A DNA stretch of 64,000 nucleotides from Streptomyces sp. NBC_01571. GTDB taxonomy: Bacteria > Actinomycetota > Actinomycetes > Streptomycetales > Streptomycetaceae. Below the pieces are notes generated by a model, which ran no database searches, was not told the origin of the DNA, and was given only the letters and a program-made list of their open reading frames with translations. The translations under genes and the position numbers were made by a program. The stretch is taken from positions 2,666,001 through 2,730,000 of the forward strand of contig NZ_JAPEPZ010000001.1 of assembly GCF_026339875.1 (NCBI RefSeq), given 5' to 3'. How positions within the stretch are numbered: the stretch's first letter is position 1; each line of letters begins with the position of its first letter. Shown piece by piece: positions 63,543 through 64,000 of this stretch.

Positions 63543-64000
63543 ATGAGCGCCGCTGACGAGATCCTCGACATCGTGGACGAGAACGACGTGGTCGTCGGGG
63601 AGTCCCCGCGCGGAGAGGCGTACGCGCGCGGACTCCGCCACCGGTGCGTGTTCATCCAGGCCCGGGACTCGGTCGGCCGGCTCTTCGTCCACCGCCGCAC
63701 CGCCACCAAGCTGGTCTTCCCGTCCCTGTACGACATGTTCGTCGGCGGGGTCGTGGGCGCGGGCGAATCCTACGACGCCGCGGCCCTGCGCGAGGCCGAG
63801 GAGGAACTGGGCGTCTCCGGACTCCCGAGCCCCGTCCCGCTCTTCAAGTTCCTCTACGACGACGGCGCGGGGCACACCTGGTGGTCCGCCGTCTACGAGG
63901 TCCGCTGCGACCTCCCCGTGAACCCCCAGACGGAGGAGGTCGCCTGGCACGCCTTCCTCACCGAGGAGGAGGTGGAGCGGCGCCTGACGGAGTGGACATG
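63543..64000 (+). CDS. NUDIX hydrolase, cut by the right edge
   Basis: The first 152 residues are visible, starting MSAADEILDIVDENDVVVGESPRGEAYARGLRHRCVFIQ. The NUDIX box reads GGVVGAGESYDAAALREAEEELG. It resembles the YfcD-like group that acts on nucleoside-diphosphate-linked compounds or isopentenyl-type substrates. GGATGGAG lies directly before the ATG. The C-terminus lies beyond the window. The 269-bp gap before it (63274-63542) shows no gene. Confidence 0.9.
   Translation, partial: MSAADEILDIVDENDVVVGESPRGEAYARGLRHRCVFIQARDSVGRLFVHRRTATKLVFPSLYDMFVGGVVGAGESYDAAALREAEEELGVSGLPSPVPLFKFLYDDGAGHTWWSAVYEVRCDLPVNPQTEEVAWHAFLTEEEVERRLTEWT

Overview
The window is GC-rich, with the codon bias, GTG starts and gene families of Streptomyces: Pup-proteasome genes, mycothiol ligase, chaplins, the gyl glycerol operon. 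From memory, the gene order matches the S. coelicolor core-chromosome segment around SCO1645 to SCO1690. Most of it is therefore ordinary conserved chromosome, with a few decayed or rapidly changing spots.

Left part (1-15400). A decayed endonuclease VII gene at the edge is followed by pup, dop and the proteasomal ATPase arc/mpa, all on the minus strand. The proteasome subunits and pafA are presumably just off the left edge. Next come a small ferredoxin, a secreted protein, tRNA m1A58 methyltransferase trmI, a site-2-type metalloprotease, a RecB-like nuclease and an orphan NarL/LuxR response regulator. A very strong bidirectional terminator separates these from two tandem oligopeptide-binding lipoproteins that have no permease beside them. 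A HAD phosphatase and an IS630 transposase scar with a one-base frameshift follow.

Middle part (15400-40800). This holds metH and the glycerol regulon gylR-glpF-glpK-glpD. A near-identical dyad lies before both gylR and glpF and is the likely GylR operator. A FadR-type regulator and a PAC2 protein follow. An unusual subtilisin-like protease without a visible signal peptide sits next to a Gln-rich protein that shares its C-terminal domain. Then comes mshC beside a conserved kinase-like / DUF3090 / phosphatase cassette, CorA, a ferritin-like protein, an F420-type oxidoreductase, an aldo/keto reductase, and a RecD-like protein whose helicase motifs have decayed.

Right part (40800-64000). A long chaplin with a collagen-like stalk and sortase signal is paired with a short chaplin. 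An M20 peptidase and tRNA-Leu(GAG) follow. A Pls-type membrane NRPS (poly-epsilon-lysine synthetase family) is followed directly by an M1 metallopeptidase, probably as one operon. A gluconate operon comes next: GntR regulator divergent from gluconokinase, GntP permease, SDR, and a zinc L-idonate/sorbitol-type dehydrogenase. After that are a Mo-cofactor oxidoreductase with its cytochrome b partner, whose 3' end lies inside a 16-bp tandem repeat, then an APC transporter, an FAD-dependent dehydrogenase, a DMT-like transporter and a NUDIX hydrolase cut by the right edge.

Most promising for new biology: (i) the subtilase plus Gln-rich protein sharing a 68-residue C-terminal domain; (ii) the Pls-like synthetase plus M1 peptidase; (iii) the kinase-like / Zn protein / phosphatase triad beside mshC; (iv) the decayed RecD-like protein. 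All functional links are inferred from sequence and gene order only.
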